NCBI RefSeq assembly: GCF_030269445.1
Contig: NZ_BSTJ01000015.1
Span: 196,747-260,746, forward strand
DNA from: Actinoallomurus iriomotensis
GTDB taxonomy: Bacteria; Actinomycetota; Actinomycetes; Streptosporangiales; Streptosporangiaceae
Direction: 5' to 3'
Length of the DNA: 64,000 nt
Positions 1 to 8,292 of the stretch are shown here, one piece after another; the stretch's first letter is position 1, and the number at the start of each line of letters is the position of its first letter. Made by a program: the position numbers and the translations under genes. Under the pieces are notes generated by a model. It was not told where the DNA came from. It was given only the letters and a program-made list of their open reading frames with translations, and did no database searches.

Positions 1-31
1 CGCGGACCCAGGGCCTTCGGCCGGGTCCGCG
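1..31. terminator. Hairpin terminator at the left edge
   Basis: A perfect 9-bp inverted repeat (CGCGGACCC at 1-9 and GGGTCCGCG at 23-31) encloses a second small stem, GGCC-TTC-GGCC. This looks like an intrinsic terminator for a gene outside the window. No T-tract follows, which is common in high-GC actinomycetes. From here to the next gene at 188 nothing else was recognised. Confidence 0.55.
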
Positions 32-187
32 CGTCACCGGACTGTCATCTCATGGGTGACGGAGACCGTCGTCGACGGCGCGTTCCGCCCGCGCGGGCCC
101 GCCGTACCTCTCCCCCAGCGCCGTACCCCGGGCCCCCCGCCGTACCGCCGAGGATGACCGGCGGGCGGACCGTGGCACGAGGAGACG

Positions 188-1009
188 TCAGCTCTTGCGG
201 CCGACCGCTCCGTACAGCCACCCGGTGGCGTCCGGCGCCGGGTCCTCCGGGTCCGGGCGCCACACGTCGAGTGTGACCAGGCCCGGGTCGACCAGGTCGA
301 ACCCGTCGAAGAAGTGACCGATCTCCGCGTGGTCGCGGAAGTAGATCGGCGTCGGCGTCGTGGCGTACACCGCCTCGATCTGCGCGACGGCCTCCGCGGC
401 CTTGCCGTCGGTCGTCACGTGGGTCGCCGCCAGGTGGCTGCCGGGGGCGAGCGCGTCGCGCAGCCGGCTCATGACCGCCGACCGCTCCTCCACGGTCAGG
501 AAGTGCACCATGGCGATCATCAGCACACCGACCGGCTCGTTGAAGTCGATCAGCTTGAGCGTCTGCGGGTGCTCGAGCACCTGGTCCGGATAGTGCATGT
601 CGGCCGTCGCCACCGCCGTGTTGTCGTCGGCGGCGAGCAGCGCGCGGCCGTGAGCGAGCACGACCGGGTCGTTGTCGACGTACACCACCCGTGCGTCCGG
701 GTTGATCTCCTGCGCGATCTCGTGCGTGTTGCCGACCGTCGGCAGGCCCGAGCCGATGTCGATGAACTGCCGGATGCCCTGCCGGGCCATGTACCGCACC
801 GCGCGACGCAGGAACGCGCGGTTCTCCTGGGCCAGCTGCCGGATCTCGGGCATCGCGTCGGCGACGCGGTCGACCGCCTCGCGGTCCACCCGGTAGTTGT
901 CCTTGCCGCCCAGGTAGTAGTCGTACATCCGCGCCACACTGGGCCGGCTGACGTCGATCTGGGGGATCGTGGGGTCGCTCTGCTGTCCGATGGGAATGCC
1001 TCCGTCCAA
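188..1009 (-). CDS. SAM-dependent methyltransferase, DUF574 (SAV2177-like) family
   Basis: A 273-residue cytosolic protein of the DUF574 family, which is strongly expanded in actinomycetes and mostly uncharacterised. Family hallmarks are visible: ARMYDYYLGGKDNYRVDRE near residues 26-44, a glycine-rich SAM loop (FIDIGSGLP) around residue 85, and VVYVDNDPVV, the acidic ribose-binding strand. The substrate is unknown. The listed start is a TTG. A GGAGG lies only just downstream of it, so true initiation may be a few codons further in, and the first 10-15 residues are uncertain. A second member of the family lies at 55313-56068, and the two are not close copies. It is a single gene with no operon partner here. 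Confidence 0.85.
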   Translation of the reverse strand: MDGGIPIGQQSDPTIPQIDVSRPSVARMYDYYLGGKDNYRVDREAVDRVADAMPEIRQLAQENRAFLRRAVRYMARQGIRQFIDIGSGLPTVGNTHEIAQEINPDARVVYVDNDPVVLAHGRALLAADDNTAVATADMHYPDQVLEHPQTLKLIDFNEPVGVLMIAMVHFLTVEERSAVMSRLRDALAPGSHLAATHVTTDGKAAEAVAQIEAVYATTPTPIYFRDHAEIGHFFDGFDLVDPGLVTLDVWRPDPEDPAPDATGWLYGAVGRKS

Positions 1010-1401
1010 GCCATGCCGACGGATCGTCGCGCCGACACGATGCCTCCCCGCCGCGATAAACGATCTTAGTAGAGAAGCGACGGACGTACGGGAGGATTCT
1101 GGCAGACACTGACGCTAATCGTGGACGTCCGGACGGTTCCGTTCGCCGTACGCGGAGGGGTTCGCGCCGGTACGGGTCGCGGCGCCCGGCGGGGACGATC
1201 CCGCGGCGGGCACACGCGCTGCCGGACCCGCCCCCGGCTCGTACGGTCCGGATCGACACGATCGGCCGCCGGAAAGATCGAATGGCGCCCGCCGATTTTC
1301 CCGGCGGATCTCACTGGCCACCACGGGTAATTGGATTTACTCTGTTTCTGCTCTCGCGGAATCCGGGGTTAAAGCGCGACGCGAGGCAGAAGGGGAATGC
1401 C
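1010..1401. other. Intergenic region between divergent genes
   Basis: 392 bases without a convincing gene. Open frames here lack codon bias and match nothing known. Two relatively A/T-rich patches (about 1055-1080 and 1325-1350) probably hold the promoters for the leftward methyltransferase and the rightward DUF805 gene. No clear -35/-10 pair or operator could be assigned. Confidence 0.4.
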
Positions 1402-1761
1402 GTGAACTGGTACGTGGCGGTACTCAAGAACTACGCGGGTTTCAGCGGCCGGGCACACCGGACCGAATACTGGATGTTCTTCCTCGTCAACTTCGTCATC
1501 TCCGTCGTACTGAACATTCTCTCGACCTGGGCGAAGGTGTTCAGCTTCATCGACCTGATCTACGCGCTCGCGGTGCTGATCCCGTCGATCGCCGTAGGTG
1601 TTCGCCGTCTGCACGACACCGGCCGGACCGGGTGGTGGACGCTCATCGGCTTGATTCCCATCATCGGCACGATCATCTTGATCGTCTTCCTGGCCACCGA
1701 CGGCCAGCCGGGCGACAACGAATACGGGCCGAATCCAAAGCACGCCCCAGCCGTGGCCTGA
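1402..1761 (+). CDS. DUF805 family membrane protein
   Basis: A 119-residue integral membrane protein. It begins NWYVAVLKNYAGFSGRAHR, the standard DUF805 N-terminus (a short amphipathic segment, then FxGRAxRxEYW). Three or four hydrophobic segments follow and a short polar tail ends the protein. The family resembles phage/YhaH inner-membrane proteins of unknown function. The GTG at 1402 is chosen over the longer frame because AGAAGGGG sits about 7 nt upstream and family homology starts exactly there. A strong terminator follows directly, so it is probably monocistronic. Confidence 0.85.
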   Translation: MNWYVAVLKNYAGFSGRAHRTEYWMFFLVNFVISVVLNILSTWAKVFSFIDLIYALAVLIPSIAVGVRRLHDTGRTGWWTLIGLIPIIGTIILIVFLATDGQPGDNEYGPNPKHAPAVA

Positions 1762-1781
1762 ACCGGCCACCATGTGAACCC

Positions 1782-1822
1782 GAGGCCCGGGAGAAGTTTC
1801 TCCTCCCGGGCCTCACCCTTTT
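1782..1822 (+). terminator. Intrinsic terminator after the DUF805 gene
   Basis: A perfect 12-bp stem (GAGGCCCGGGAG at 1782-1793, CTCCCGGGCCTC at 1803-1814) with a 9-nt loop, followed by ACCCTTTTCTC. It begins 20 nt after the DUF805 stop codon. This is a classical rho-independent terminator. Confidence 0.85.
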
Positions 1823-1946
1823 CTCCCCACCCATTCCGCTGAACCAGAATTCGCCCTCCCGTCGAAAAGGCATCGCCGCCTTCACCCATCCCGGAAACCC
1901 CATGCGGCGAACGGTGGGTACCCGCCACTGAGTAGGGTCGGCGGAC

Positions 1947-2681
1947 ATGAGTCCCCCGAGTGAGCCGCTGGACCCGGTCGACGAGTCGTGGTCGCGCGCC
2001 CTGGCCGTGGTCGCGCATCCGGACGACATGGAGTACGGGGCCGCCGCGGCCGTGGCCCGCTGGACCCGCCAGGGCAAGCGGATCACGTACTGCCTGGCCA
2101 CGAGCGGTGAGGCGGGCATCGACGCGATCGCCCCCGAAACGGCCGGCCCGCTGCGCGAGGCCGAGGAACGCGCGGGCGCGGCACTGGTGGGCGTCGACGA
2201 GGTCGAGTTCCTCGGTCATCCGGACGGCGTGATCGAGTACGGCCTGAACCTGCGGCGCGACATCGCCCGAGCCGTACGACGACACCGGCCCGACGTGGTG
2301 ATCACCGGCAACCATCACGACACGTGGGGGCCCGGCGCCCCCAACCAGGCCGACCACATCGCGCTGGGCCGCGCGGTGATCGACGGAGTACGCGATGCCG
2401 CGAACCGGTGGGTGTTCCGCGAACTCCTCGACGAGGGCCTGGCCCCCTGGCGCGCCGCACGGGTACTCGTGGCCTCCAGCCCACGGGCGGCACACGGCGT
2501 CGACGTCACCGCCACCTTCGACGAAGGCGTCGCCTCCCTTCGAGCGCACGCGGAGTACCTGCGCGGCCTGGGCGAGAACGCGATGAGCGACCCGGAGAAG
2601 TTCCTCGCCGAACTCGCCCGCCCGGTCGGGGCCCGGCTGGGCACCCGCTACGGCGTCGCCTTCGAGATCATCAACCTCTGA
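1947..2681 (+). CDS. PIG-L/LmbE family deacetylase
   Basis: A 244-residue zinc-dependent N-acyl-sugar deacetylase-like protein. The LmbE signature AHPDD (residues 23-27) carries the metal ligands, and a downstream HHDTWG...ADH segment supplies further His/Asp. Family members include MshB and Mca of mycothiol metabolism, teicoplanin-type deacetylases and GlcNAc-PI deacetylase. The sequence does not tell which substrate applies. At 244 residues it is shorter than MshB (about 290-300), so the mshB name is not used. It stands alone between a terminator and a convergent gene. Confidence 0.85.
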   Translation: MSPPSEPLDPVDESWSRALAVVAHPDDMEYGAAAAVARWTRQGKRITYCLATSGEAGIDAIAPETAGPLREAEERAGAALVGVDEVEFLGHPDGVIEYGLNLRRDIARAVRRHRPDVVITGNHHDTWGPGAPNQADHIALGRAVIDGVRDAANRWVFRELLDEGLAPWRAARVLVASSPRAAHGVDVTATFDEGVASLRAHAEYLRGLGENAMSDPEKFLAELARPVGARLGTRYGVAFEIINL

Positions 2682-2751
2682 CCGGCCGGCGCCATCGAAC
2701 CCACCCGCGGCGTGCATCGCGGCTTGTGTCTCGAGCCGACGCTGATCCGTG

Positions 2752-3459
2752 TCAGATCTCGTGTGCCGACCGGTGCTTTCTGACGTCCCAGGCGGGCCGC
2801 TGGAGCTCGTCGTTGTTCACGATGATGTCGGCGTGGTCGGTCGGGTGGTCCCGAGTGAAGTAGAGCCGTTGGGAGGGGATGTAGCGGTTGCGCCAGGACC
2901 GCTCGATCTCGGTCGTGTCGGCGGTGAGTCCGGCCAGTGCCGTGCCGCGGGCCTGGGCGCGATCCAACGTCCGATCGAACGTGACGGCCATGAAGATGCT
3001 CAGGTCCCACCGGTCGAGCAGCTCTGGGCGCAGGAGGAAGACACCGTCGAAGAGCAGCACGGCGTCCGCGCGGGCCGTGGCGACCGGGAGCGACAGTGTG
3101 GTGTCCGTTTCCCGGTGGTAGACGGCTGTCTGGAACCTTCGATCTCCGTTCGGGCCCAGCGGGTCGAGCAGCACCCGGCGCATCGAGTCGTGGTCGTGGG
3201 CGTCGAAGTAGCAGCCTTCGGGCGAGTACTGGCCGCGTCGATAGCGTTGTGCGCGGGGGAACAGGAAGTCATCGATCGTCGCGCGGATGACTTCGCGGCC
3301 CTGTGCACGGAGAACGACGGCGAGTTCGTCGGCCAGCGTGGTCTTGCCCGCGGCGGGCGGCCCGTCGATGGCGACCCTCAGCGAGTGCGTGGTCGTGGCG
3401 GATCCGATCTCCGCGATCAGTCGGCCGAGGAGATCGTCGCGGGTGCCGTGTCGCATCAT
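2752..3459 (-). CDS. Uridine kinase-like P-loop NTPase
   Basis: A 235-residue soluble protein of the phosphoribulokinase/uridine kinase fold. The Walker A motif GPPAAGKT is at residues 33-40. A DDFxxPR segment (IDDFLFPRAQRYRRG) and a tyrosine-rich FDAHDHDSMR region follow, as in actinobacterial uridine-kinase-like proteins. The reaction is probably ATP-dependent phosphorylation of a nucleoside or similar small molecule, but the substrate is not proven. The start at the first of two adjacent ATG codons (3459) is chosen because GGGGA lies just upstream. The frame stays open for 128 more codons, but that part is low-complexity and lacks family similarity. The upstream region carries a 12-bp palindrome (3504-3515) that may control it. 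Confidence 0.75.
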   Translation of the reverse strand: MMRHGTRDDLLGRLIAEIGSATTTHSLRVAIDGPPAAGKTTLADELAVVLRAQGREVIRATIDDFLFPRAQRYRRGQYSPEGCYFDAHDHDSMRRVLLDPLGPNGDRRFQTAVYHRETDTTLSLPVATARADAVLLFDGVFLLRPELLDRWDLSIFMAVTFDRTLDRAQARGTALAGLTADTTEIERSWRNRYIPSQRLYFTRDHPTDHADIIVNNDELQRPAWDVRKHRSAHEI

Positions 3460-3841
3460 CTGTCCCCATCCGTGCGCCTGGCGCTTTGCCCCAATGTATC
3501 GAATCGATATATCGAGGGGATATGGCTTACGGGGGATGTGCGCGCTCCCGGCGTGTCGCCCATCAGTCCGGTCAACAACGCGAACCAGCCGGCCCCGGCG
3601 CCGCTGCCCCCGCCCGCATGGGCCGCCGAGCCCGCGGGGACCCGCGGCTGTTGAGCCGGCGATCTCCTGTTCTCGCCGCCGGGCGTCACAAGGTCGACGG
3701 ACGCACGGCCCCGCCGCTGCGCGGAGGGTGGGCGAATCCGCAGCGGGGAACCAGCCCCGTACGGGAAACTCCGCTCCTCCGCACCGGCGCCGAGTCGCGA
3801 TCTCACGTTCTCGCGCCGTGGCGCGTCTACAAGATGTGACC
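3460..3841. promoter_or_regulatory. Divergent intergenic region with a TCGATATATCGA palindrome
   Basis: 382 bases between the leftward kinase and the rightward sigma factor. At 3504-3515 lies the perfect 12-bp palindrome TCGATATATCGA, inside the A/T-richest stretch of the neighbourhood and 45 bp upstream of the kinase start. Position and symmetry fit a dimeric repressor operator overlapping the kinase promoter. No regulator gene adjoins it. The rest is GC-rich with no recognised element. Confidence 0.45.
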
Positions 3842-4330
3842 ATGCAACCGTTCGAGCAGATCGTGACCGCGTACGGCCCGATGGTGCTGCGCGTCTGCCG
3901 GGCCGTGCTCGGGCCGGAGGACGCCGATGACGCCTGGTCCGAGACCTTCGTCGCGGCGATGAGGGCCTACCCCGGGTTGCCCGCCGGCGCGAACGTCGAG
4001 GCCTGGCTCGTGACGATCGCCCACCGCAAGGCCATCGACGTCACCCGCGCCGCCGCGCGCCGGCCCACGCCCGTCGAGGCCCTGCCCGAGCGTCCCAGCC
4101 GTACGGGCCGGCCGGAGGACTGGGACGGTGACCTGTGGCAGGCGTTGCGCGGCCTGCCCGCCAAACAGCGCCAGGCCGTGGCGTACCACTACCTCGCCGG
4201 GCTGCCGTACAAGGAGATCGCCGGGCTGCTCGGCGGGAGCACGGACGCCGCGCGCAGGGCGGCGGCCGACGGTCTGAGGACCCTGCGCTCCACCTACCCG
4301 GCCACCGACCACGAGGAGATGGCTCGATGA
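3842..4330 (+). CDS. ECF-type RNA polymerase sigma factor
   Basis: A compact 162-residue sigma-70 family protein with only regions 2 and 4. Region 2 is visible as YGPMVLRVCRAVLG...DAWSETFVAA (residues about 10-45), and region 4 as LRGLPAKQRQAVAYHYLAGLPYKEIAGLLG (about 101-130). It should direct RNA polymerase to a small regulon. The ATG is chosen by homology, since the open frame extends far upstream without coding bias. Its stop overlaps the start of an O6-alkylguanine-DNA methyltransferase gene (ATGA), so the two are translationally coupled. That suggests a DNA-alkylation or stress response. No anti-sigma gene is present. Confidence 0.85.
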   Translation: MQPFEQIVTAYGPMVLRVCRAVLGPEDADDAWSETFVAAMRAYPGLPAGANVEAWLVTIAHRKAIDVTRAAARRPTPVEALPERPSRTGRPEDWDGDLWQALRGLPAKQRQAVAYHYLAGLPYKEIAGLLGGSTDAARRAAADGLRTLRSTYPATDHEEMAR

Positions 4331-4938
4331 ACACCGCACAAGACCCTCAGCACCTGCTCGCGGCGCTGCCCGCCGACGACGAACCCGCGCTGGCCCGGCT
4401 GCATGACCGTCTCGCGGACCGGGCCGAACGCGAGGGGATCCTCGACGTCGCGTACCGCACGCTGGACACGCCGGTCGGCTCGCTCCTGATCGCCGCCACC
4501 GCGCGGGGCCTCGTACGGGTCGCCTTCGCCGTCCAGGACCACGACGCGGCGCTGCGCCTGCTCGCCGACCAGGTCAGCCCCCGTGTCCTCCACGCGCCCG
4601 TACGGCTGGACGCGGCGAGCCGGCAGATCGAGGAGTACTTCACCGGCCGGCGAACCGGGTTCGACCTGCCGCTCGACTGGCGGCTGTCCCGTGGGTTCCG
4701 GCGCGACGTGCTGTCCCACCTGCCGGACATCGGCTACGGCCGCACCGAGACGTACGCCCAGGTGGCCGCGGCCACCGGCCGCCCGCGCGCGGTACGGGCG
4801 GTGGGGACCGCGTGCGCCACCAACCCGCTGCCGATCGTCGTGCCCTGCCATCGGGTGGTGCGTTCCGACGGCACACCCGGCGGGTACGCGGGCGGCCCCG
4901 AGGCCAAGCGCACCCTGCTGGCCCTCGAAACCGGCTGA
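4327..4938 (+). CDS. ogt: Methylated-DNA-[protein]-cysteine S-methyltransferase
   Basis: A 203-residue DNA repair protein that removes methyl groups from O6-methylguanine in a single-turnover suicide reaction. The active-site motif PCHRV is present with the family context GTACATNPLPIVVPCHRVV near residues 165-182. The helix-turn-helix DNA-binding segment IGYGRTETYAQVAAATGRPRAVRAVG lies just before it. An N-terminal ribonuclease-like domain begins around residue 45. It is preceded by about 40 polar residues that are not part of the core fold and might interact with the coupled sigma factor. It starts within the sigma-factor stop codon (ATGA), so both should be co-expressed. Confidence 0.9.
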   Translation: MNTAQDPQHLLAALPADDEPALARLHDRLADRAEREGILDVAYRTLDTPVGSLLIAATARGLVRVAFAVQDHDAALRLLADQVSPRVLHAPVRLDAASRQIEEYFTGRRTGFDLPLDWRLSRGFRRDVLSHLPDIGYGRTETYAQVAAATGRPRAVRAVGTACATNPLPIVVPCHRVVRSDGTPGGYAGGPEAKRTLLALETG

Positions 4939-5131
4939 GCAACCGGCTGACAGGTCCACGCCGCTCCCGACGGACTCAGAAGTCCATGCCACCCGCGTCG
5001 GGAGCGGCCGGAGCCCTCTCCTCGGCCCTCGCCCACGTCGTGTGACTCCCGGCACCGGGACTGATCCTCTCCGTAACGGGTAGAACCTGCCCCACGCCGT
5101 GCGCGGTGCGACCGGGTGAACAGGGGGAACG

Positions 5132-5962
5132 ATGGCAGGTCTGACCGACGCCGACGGACTGTACTTCATCGGCAACGCCACCATGGTGATCCGCTACGGC
5201 GGCTTCACCCTGCTGACCGACCCGAACTTCCTGCGGCACGGCCAGCGGGCGTACCTCGGCTACGGGCTGAGTTCGCGCCGGCTGCGCGACCCTGCGATCT
5301 CGATCGACGAGTTGCCCCGGGTGGACGCCGTCGTCCTGTCCCATCTGCACGGTGACCACTGGGACCGGGTCACCACCCGGCACCTCGACCGCGACCTTCC
5401 CATCGTCACCACATCCCATGCGTCGCGGGGACTGGCCCGGCGCGGCTTCGGCCGTACCCGTCCCCTGCGGGTCTGGCAGGAGCACGAGTTCATCAAGCAG
5501 GGGCGCAGCGTACGGATCACCTCGATGCCCGGCCGGCACGCCTTCGGTCTCACGGGCCGCATGCTTCCGCCGGTGATGGGCTCGATGCTGGAGTTCGGCC
5601 CGGCCGGCGGCGGCACCGAGCTGCGGATGTACATCAGCGGCGACACGCTGATGTACGACGGGCTGAAGGAGATCCCCCGCCGCTATCCCGACATCGATCT
5701 GGGAGTCGTGCACCTGGGCGGTACGACGCTGCTCGGCCTGTCGATGGTCACGATGGACGCCCGGCAGGGCGCCGACTGGACCGAGATGATCCGCTGCCGC
5801 CGCGTGGTGCCGGTCCACTACGACGACTACACCGTCTTCACGTCGGGGCTGGCGGACTTCGAGGCGGAGGCCCGCGACCGCGGCTTCACCGACAGGCTCC
5901 ATCCGGTCGGGCGCGGCACGAGCATGCCGTTCGGCGACTTCGCGCGGACCACCACGCGGTAG
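5132..5962 (+). CDS. MBL-fold metallo-hydrolase (UlaG/RomA-like)
   Basis: A 276-residue soluble metallo-beta-lactamase-fold enzyme. The metal-binding HxHxDH motif is HLHGDH at residues 71-76. A second-shell Asp lies in YISGDTLMYDG, and a late His in VPVHYDDY. The sequence layout (FIGNATMVIRYGGFTLLTDPN at the N-terminus) matches the L-ascorbate-6-phosphate lactonase-like branch that includes UlaG and NAPE-PLD relatives. The substrate is unknown. GGGGGAA precedes the ATG by about 6 nt. It is probably monocistronic, convergent with the STAS gene 12 nt downstream. Confidence 0.85.
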   Translation: MAGLTDADGLYFIGNATMVIRYGGFTLLTDPNFLRHGQRAYLGYGLSSRRLRDPAISIDELPRVDAVVLSHLHGDHWDRVTTRHLDRDLPIVTTSHASRGLARRGFGRTRPLRVWQEHEFIKQGRSVRITSMPGRHAFGLTGRMLPPVMGSMLEFGPAGGGTELRMYISGDTLMYDGLKEIPRRYPDIDLGVVHLGGTTLLGLSMVTMDARQGADWTEMIRCRRVVPVHYDDYTVFTSGLADFEAEARDRGFTDRLHPVGRGTSMPFGDFARTTTR

Positions 5963-5974
5963 GTGAGCCGCGCG

Positions 5975-6373
5975 TCAGCCGGACGGGCCAGCGGGGGCGT
6001 CCTCCTCCAGGGCGGTGACGACGGCCGTCGCGACCGCCGAGCCGACGTCGTCGAACGTGGGGATCGCGCGCGCGACCGCCGTGATGTCGAACACCTTGCG
6101 GACGATGCCGCTCGGCGCCACCGCCGCGTACAGCGGGCGGCCCGTCGCACGGGCCCGGGTGTTCGCGCGCAGCAGCGCGTTGACCGCTGAGGAGTCGCAG
6201 AACGTCGTCCCGGTCAGGTCGGCGATGATCGGTTCGTCGCCGGAGTTGAGCAACGCGAGCAACTGCTCACGGACCCCGTCGGCGTTGGACGTGTCGACCT
6301 GCTCGGGCAGCTCGACGACGGTGTAGCGGCTGGTGCGCCAGGTGGGCAGAGCGGAAACCACGGCCCGTACCAT
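5975..6373 (-). CDS. STAS-domain anti-sigma factor antagonist
   Basis: A 132-residue protein with one STAS domain (SpoIIAA/RsbV type). Such proteins bind or release an anti-sigma kinase depending on phosphorylation of a conserved serine. The phospho-acceptor region TTFCDSS places D60-S61-S62 at the usual site, so switching by phosphorylation looks possible. No anti-sigma kinase or sigma-B-like gene adjoins it. GGGGGA lies about 6 nt before the ATG. Compare the STAS protein at 53052-53411, where the serine is replaced by cysteine. Confidence 0.85.
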   Translation of the reverse strand: MVRAVVSALPTWRTSRYTVVELPEQVDTSNADGVREQLLALLNSGDEPIIADLTGTTFCDSSAVNALLRANTRARATGRPLYAAVAPSGIVRKVFDITAVARAIPTFDDVGSAVATAVVTALEEDAPAGPSG

Positions 6374-6751
6374 CCAGATCCCCCTTGTGTCATTCCGAAT
6401 GGTGGGGCGGCCTCACTGTTGGACCGCGACGACTCGTCTCACCGATACGACGCGCCGCCCCCTGCGGCACGCCTTCGGATCCTGCGGTGTTTCGCATCAG
6501 CGGCCGGACATCCCCCGTCCGGCGGTCACCACTCTGATGAGACGCTCCCCTTGCCAGGAGGTTATCCCCTCATTCCCTGATAGATACACCGATTTACTGC
6601 TAATCCGGCATAGATCACAGCACGGGGAGTATCGCGACTAGGACACACCGGTACGCCCGCGGAGAGCAGAGAGCCGAGCGTCCGAACGCGAGGACAATCA
6701 TGGCGCGTTGTTTCGTGTAAACAGACTGGTCAGCGGGGTAATCGATGCGAC
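6374..6751. other. Intergenic region upstream of the CrtI-like gene
   Basis: 378 bases without a plausible gene. A lower-GC stretch (about 6550-6640) probably contains the promoter of the leftward STAS gene or the rightward oxidoreductase. A GGGGTAAT box at 6735-6742, just upstream of the oxidoreductase start, resembles the -10 element of SigB-type promoters. No -35 at proper spacing could be assigned, so this is only a suggestion. Confidence 0.35.
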
Positions 6752-8014
6752 ATGCGCATCGTCGCGGGCCCGACCGACCACGTGGTCGTCGTCGGTGCGG
6801 GCCTGTCCGGGCTGGCCGCCGCCCTGCACCTGTGCGGGCGGGGCCGGTCGGTAACCGTCCTGGAACGTGCGGCCGTGCCCGGCGGGCGTGTCGGACGCCG
6901 TGACGTCCGCGGTCACCGGCTCGACACCGGGCCCGCCGTGCTCACGATGCCGGACGTCGTCGAGGAGACCCTCGGCGCGGTCGGCGTCGCGCTCGACGAC
7001 CGGCTCACGCTGACCCGCCTCGACCCGATCTGCCGCGCGTACCTCCCGGACGGCTCGGCGCTGGACGTACGGGCCGGGCGGGACGCCGTGACCGAGGCGC
7101 TCCGCGCGTACGCCGGCCCGCGTGAGGCGGCCCGGTACGGGCGGCTGCGCGACCGGCTCGCCCGGCTGTGCCGAGCCCCGTACACCCGGCTCTCCGGCAC
7201 GCCGGCGCTCCTGCCCGGCGGTTTCGGTCACCGGTTCCCCCGTGCCGAGCCGTCCCCGGCGCTGGCCGCGGTCGCCGCCATGGACGCCGCCGGCGGAGCC
7301 TGGTTCCCGCACGGCGGGATGCGGGCGCTGCCGGACGCCCTGGCCGGAGCCGCCGCGGGAGCCGGCGTCGACCTGCGCCACGGCACCACCGTGTCGGCCC
7401 TGGAGCGCCACGGCCGCCGCGTCATCGCCGCCCACACCACCGGCGGTGAGCGGATCCCGTGCGACGCCATCGTGCTGGCCTGTGCGCCCGCGACCGCCCG
7501 CCGCCTGCTCGGCCACGCGCCGTCGCACCCGTACCGGGCCGCGCCGTCGGCGGTCGTCGTGCACCTGAGCGCGACCGGCGACGGCCCGGCGCACCACAAC
7601 CTGCTGTTCGGCGACCCGGCGAGCGACACGCCGCTGCTGGTGACGCGACCCACGGCGACGGACCCGGCGCTGGCGCCCGGCGGGCGGCAGATCCTGTCCG
7701 TGTCCGTCCCGTTGCCCCGTCCGGGCGACGGCGCGAAACGCGCCGCGCAGGCGTCCTCGGAGGAGACGGTCGCTCTCGTCGCCGCCCGGTGCGGCCTGAG
7801 CGGGGTGGAGACGCTCGCCGCCTTCACCGCGGACGGCGCGGAGATCTCCGGCCCCGCCCTCGCCCGTACGGCCGACAACGTGGTGTTCGCCGGCCACGGC
7901 GCGATCCCCGGTCTCGACGTGCCCACCGCGCTCCTGTCGGGACGGCCGGTCGCCGACCGCGTCACGGGCACGCCGGTCCCGCGCCCCCGCCCGTACGCCG
8001 GGATCACCCGGTGA
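6752..8014 (+). CDS. CrtI-family FAD oxidoreductase (phytoene desaturase-like), internally shortened
   Basis: A 420-residue protein of the carotenoid isomero-oxidase/phytoene desaturase family. The N-terminal dinucleotide-binding motif VVVVGAGLSGLAAALHL (residues 11-27) binds FAD. GGAWFPHGGMRALPDAL and a C-terminal FAD-contact segment (VFAGHGAIPGLDVPTALLSG) are typical of CrtI. The family is usually about 490-510 residues. Here the region between the N-terminal domain and the WFPHGGM motif is about 50-70 residues short, lacking the FSF...GxxP helices that form the substrate channel. No phytoene synthase or other crt gene is nearby, so the carotenoid role is uncertain. It may act on another substrate or be inactive. 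Confidence 0.7.
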   Translation: MRIVAGPTDHVVVVGAGLSGLAAALHLCGRGRSVTVLERAAVPGGRVGRRDVRGHRLDTGPAVLTMPDVVEETLGAVGVALDDRLTLTRLDPICRAYLPDGSALDVRAGRDAVTEALRAYAGPREAARYGRLRDRLARLCRAPYTRLSGTPALLPGGFGHRFPRAEPSPALAAVAAMDAAGGAWFPHGGMRALPDALAGAAAGAGVDLRHGTTVSALERHGRRVIAAHTTGGERIPCDAIVLACAPATARRLLGHAPSHPYRAAPSAVVVHLSATGDGPAHHNLLFGDPASDTPLLVTRPTATDPALAPGGRQILSVSVPLPRPGDGAKRAAQASSEETVALVAARCGLSGVETLAAFTADGAEISGPALARTADNVVFAGHGAIPGLDVPTALLSGRPVADRVTGTPVPRPRPYAGITR

Positions 8015-8292
8015 GCGATCATCCCGGCCGCGTATGGACGCCCGCGTGGACCAACTGCGGTAGCTGCCCCTGGTGCTGCTTCCGGCCGGCTCCGTGGCGG
8101 TCCCCGTCTCCTGCGGCCTGTCCGGCGGCCGGGCGTCCGGCCACCCGGCGCGGACGCGCCTGCCCATCGCCGTGGTGTCCGCGGTGCGGGACGTCGTCGC
8201 GACCGGCCTGCGGCGTGGCACCGGCCGGATTCTGCCGCTGCCGCTGGAGGCGCTGTCTCCTGTGAGCCGCCGCGCCTGAGGGTCCGGCGCGC

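Noticed and set aside
2752-3843. 128 extra N-terminal codons of the uridine-kinase-like gene
   Set aside because: The upstream extension is low-complexity, crosses the palindromic operator region and lacks similarity. The ATG at 3459 has a ribosome site.
6735-6742. SigB-type promoter upstream of the CrtI-like gene
   Set aside because: GGGGTAAT resembles a -10 element, but no -35 element stands at the right spacing, so it is mentioned only as a possibility.
8073-8279. 68-codon open frame after the CrtI-like gene
   Set aside because: No ribosome site, no recognised family, and an in-frame stop just upstream. The 278-base gap (8015-8292) may hold a decayed gene, but there is not enough to name it.
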